This document shows positions 61,858-64,000 of a stretch of DNA of 64,000 nucleotides, one piece after another. Each line of letters starts with the position of its first letter. Position 1 is the stretch's first letter. The notes below the pieces were generated by a model. That model had not been told where the DNA came from, ran no database searches, and worked only from the letters and a program-made list of their open reading frames with translations. The stretch covers positions 1 to 64,000 of the forward strand of contig JAGKWO010000035.1 in assembly GCA_021151835.1 (NCBI GenBank). The letters are read 5' to 3'. Position numbers and translations under genes: made by a program. The stretch is from Gammaproteobacteria bacterium. Its GTDB lineage: Bacteria; Pseudomonadota; Gammaproteobacteria; Pseudomonadales; Cellvibrionaceae.

Positions 61858-62223
61858 TTAAATGCGCCCGCGCATCGCATCCAGATACCACAGCACCCGT
61901 GTCAGGCCATCTGCTTTGCGAATCAGCTCACCGGGTATTTCATCATTCAAATGATGGTTAGGTGTCGCCATCCAATGCTGCATCGCGTCGTTATTGCCGC
62001 CCAAAATGGAAAACAGTGAACGATAAACCCGTATTACCAGTAGCGATAATTCAAACGCTTTTCCCTGTGATGGCGTTCCCCGCTTCATGCGGTCTACTGT
62101 AGAAATAGATACCCCAATTGCATCGGCGAGCTGTTCACGCCCCAAGCCAAGGGCATCGGCAGCGTTAATCACACTATTACTCACAAGCTCCAGGTCAGAA
62201 ACACTGGCGGTTTGAAGATTCAT
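61858..62223 (-). CDS. Xre/MbcA-type antitoxin (DUF2384)
   Basis: A 121-aa antitoxin. N-terminal Xre-like helix-turn-helix (ALGLGREQLADAIGVSISTV) and C-terminal toxin-binding DUF2384 region (LSLLVIRVYRSLFSILGGNN, then HWMATPNHHLNDEIPGELIR and ADGLTRVLWYLDAMRGRI). First gene of the pair, so it can autoregulate the operon. Confidence 0.87.
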   Translation of the reverse strand: MNLQTASVSDLELVSNSVINAADALGLGREQLADAIGVSISTVDRMKRGTPSQGKAFELSLLVIRVYRSLFSILGGNNDAMQHWMATPNHHLNDEIPGELIRKADGLTRVLWYLDAMRGRI

Positions 62224-62331
62224 TGAGTTGCTCCCATAGCATCAGGTGACACTTTTTATTCTATAGGCTGTCATTTGAAATGCAAGGCAAATTTGGATCA
62301 AAAAAAGCCCGGATCGGCGACAGGACATTTG

Positions 62332-63030
62332 TCATGACGGGATTTTCATACCGCGTTGTACCGCCGGACGCGCCAGGAATGCAGTCAATGTTCGCGTAAC
62401 CTCAGGAAATTGTTCAATTTTTACTAACGGACCGGCATCGTAAAATCCGATCAAATTACTTACCCATGGGAAGATCGCAATATCGGCAATCGTAAATTCA
62501 TCCCCGATTAACCAGGGTTTCCCCTGCAATTGCTGGTTCAACACCCCGAGCAAGCGGGTGGCTTCCTTCACATAACGCTCTTTCGGGCGCGGGTCGGGGA
62601 TATCCTTGCCGGCAAACTTGTGGAAAAAACCTACTTGCCCGAACATCGGGCCAATCCCGCCCATCTGGAACATTAACCATTGAATCGCCTGATAGCGCTG
62701 TACCACATCCCGCCCTACAAACTGCCCGCTCTTCTCCGCCAGATATAACAAAATCGCCCCGGATTCAAATAATGCATGTAACCGGCCATCAAGCCCTTGC
62801 GGATCAATCAACGCCGGAATTTTATTATTCGGACTCACCGCCAAAAATGCCGGATGAAACTGCTCATCCTTTGTAATATCCACTTTATGCACATCGTACT
62901 CCCAGCCCAATTCCTCCAGCATAATCGATGCCTTCTGGCCATTTGGTGTCGCCATTGAATAGAGCTGGATATGTGCGGGATTTTTGGGTGGGAAGTGCTG
63001 CTGGATGAGTTGTAGCGTTTCGGTATTCAT
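62332..63030 (-). CDS. Glutathione S-transferase, YghU/Nu-class-like
   Basis: A 232-aa GST from ATG 63030 (AGGGG upstream). The segment YSMATPNGQKASIMLEELGW has the Thr-Pro-Asn catalytic-type motif of YghU/YfcG disulfide-bond oxidoreductases; FLAVSPNNKIPALIDPQG and LFESGAILLYLAEKSGQFV follow. The C-terminal helical domain has FTIADIAIFPWVSNLIGFYD. Probably a glutathione-dependent disulfide reductase or peroxidase. Confidence 0.9.
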   Translation of the reverse strand: MNTETLQLIQQHFPPKNPAHIQLYSMATPNGQKASIMLEELGWEYDVHKVDITKDEQFHPAFLAVSPNNKIPALIDPQGLDGRLHALFESGAILLYLAEKSGQFVGRDVVQRYQAIQWLMFQMGGIGPMFGQVGFFHKFAGKDIPDPRPKERYVKEATRLLGVLNQQLQGKPWLIGDEFTIADIAIFPWVSNLIGFYDAGPLVKIEQFPEVTRTLTAFLARPAVQRGMKIPS

Positions 63031-63177
63031 CAAATTACCCCTGAAAAGTGCACCGTCAATTCTGTAAAAATGTAACTGTTGAGACGCGCCGAACTGCAAA
63101 AATTTCCGGTGTGGATTTAAAAATAAAAAAGCCGCTCCCAGCAAGGCTGGAGCGGCTTTGCAGACAAAAATCTTCGA

Positions 63178-64000
63178 TCACACGTTAAACAGGAAATGCA
63201 TCACATCGCCGTCTTGTACAACGTATTCCTTGCCTTCTTTACGCGATTTGCCCGCATTCTTCGCGCCTTGCTCGCCTTTGTATTGCACAAAGTCGTCATA
63301 GGCGATGGTTTCGGCGCGGATAAAACCTTTTTCAAAATCGGTGTGGATTACCCCGGCGGCTTGTGGCGCTGTTGCGCCAACAGGAATGGTCCAGGCGCGC
63401 ACTTCTTTTACGCCAGCGGTGAAATAGGTTTGCAGGCCGAGTAATTGATAACCGGCGCGGATGACGCGATTGAGGCCGGGTTCTTCCATGCCCATTTCCG
63501 CGAGGAATTCTTTTTTGTCGTCGCCTTCGAGTTCGGCAATATCGGCTTCGAGTTTGTTGCAAATCGGCACTACAACGGATTTTTCTTCCGCCGCGATTTT
63601 GCGCACTACATCCAGGTGTGGATTATTTTCAAAACCATCTTCAGCCACATTGGCGATGTACATAGTGGGCTTGAGGGTGAGCAGATTAATTTCCTTGAGT
63701 AAGGCGATTTCTTCTTTATCCAGCGGGAAAGAGCGCAGTGGTTTTGCTTCGTTTAAATGTGGCTGGATTTTTTCCAGCAGCGCTTTGATGGCGATGGCGT
63801 GTTTGTCGCCACCTTTGGCGGATTTGGCGTAGCGGTTGATGGCTTTGTCTACGGCTTCCAGGTCCGCGAGTGCAAGTTCGGTATTGATGACTTCGATATC
63901 GGCAGCAGGGTTTACGCCGTTGGCCACGTGGATAACATTGTCGTCATCAAAGCAGCGCACGACGTGGGCGATAGCGTCGGTCTCGCGGATGTTGGCGAGG
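63178..64000 (-). CDS. ychF: Ribosome-binding ATPase YchF (N-terminus beyond the window)
   Basis: The C-terminal three-quarters of an Obg-family ATPase; the frame continues unbroken to base 64000, so the true start and the P loop lie outside. Visible: DAIAHVVRCFDDDNVIHV, the helical domain (ALADLEAVDKAINRYAKSAK), NLLTLKPTMYIANVAEDG (NxxE nucleotide motif of YchF in place of NKxD), and the TGS domain (FTAGVKEVRAWTIPVGATAP ... YVVQDGDVMHFLFNV). Ends 147 bp from the GST gene. Confidence 0.96.
   Translation of the reverse strand, partial: LANIRETDAIAHVVRCFDDDNVIHVANGVNPAADIEVINTELALADLEAVDKAINRYAKSAKGGDKHAIAIKALLEKIQPHLNEAKPLRSFPLDKEEIALLKEINLLTLKPTMYIANVAEDGFENNPHLDVVRKIAAEEKSVVVPICNKLEADIAELEGDDKKEFLAEMGMEEPGLNRVIRAGYQLLGLQTYFTAGVKEVRAWTIPVGATAPQAAGVIHTDFEKGFIRAETIAYDDFVQYKGEQGAKNAGKSRKEGKEYVVQDGDVMHFLFNV

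Overview
The window looks like a chromosomal segment of a Gammaproteobacterium of the Cellvibrionaceae type (Cellvibrio-like). That assignment is an inference from gene content and overall protein character: many exported and outer-membrane proteins, a TonB receptor, a PEP-CTERM protein, and oligoribonuclease beside rsgA. No marker gene settles it.

Layout. 1-4.5 kb: an envelope gene pair (Ig-like lipoprotein and a small beta-barrel), a Bax-type glucosaminidase, and a DnaT-like/lambda P-like primosome pair. 4.7-9.6 kb: a large lipoprotein, then a GAF histidine kinase and an HD-GYP response regulator. 9.9-15.3 kb: a probable operon of TonB receptor, MipA/OmpV protein, DUF3019 protein and an OmpR/RstB-type two-component system. 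15.5-24.9 kb: a PEP-CTERM protein, acyltransferase, sulfurtransferase, rsgA/orn, a LysR gene beside an exported DJ-1/PfpI protein, and azoR divergent from an HxlR regulator.

25.6-41.4 kb is the accessory region, built around an elongator tRNA-Met gene (28106-28178). An inovirus (filamentous phage) prophage of about 10.1 kb lies between 40-bp exact direct repeats (28138-28177 and 38250-38289). It carries a tyrosine integrase, Rep, Zot/pI, pVI-like, pIII-like, a 24-aa coat protein, pVIII-like coat, further small membrane proteins, an ssDNA-binding protein, a control module with a divergent repressor, and a right-end cargo (exported protein, DUF2726, an HNH-like protein, DUF2188). On the other side of the tRNA (26.2-27.9 kb) sits a second, diverged copy of the phage control module with a different operator palindrome. 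To the right of the prophage (38.3-41.4 kb) is a 3-kb island with a frameshifted HEPN gene, a GNAT-like gene followed by two tiny overlapping genes, and a MauJ-like HEPN protein; it ends at a decayed third att-like site.

41.6-50.8 kb: aroA and a thioesterase, then a 2189-aa SpvB/FG-GAP/RHS polymorphic toxin whose C-terminus carries a deaminase zinc signature, a candidate immunity gene and a SymE-like gene. 50.9-54.1 kb: a LysR regulator divergent from small stress/redox genes, one of them an internally deleted GST. 54.3-64 kb: M48 and M32 metallopeptidases, a YegD-type Hsp70, a DUF6929-like protein, a RES-Xre toxin-antitoxin pair, a YghU-like GST and the truncated ychF gene at the window edge.

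The most promising material is the tRNA-Met hotspot: a prophage with unusual right-end cargo, a second heteroimmune control module, an exported protein family shared by both, and an adjacent HEPN/GNAT island.
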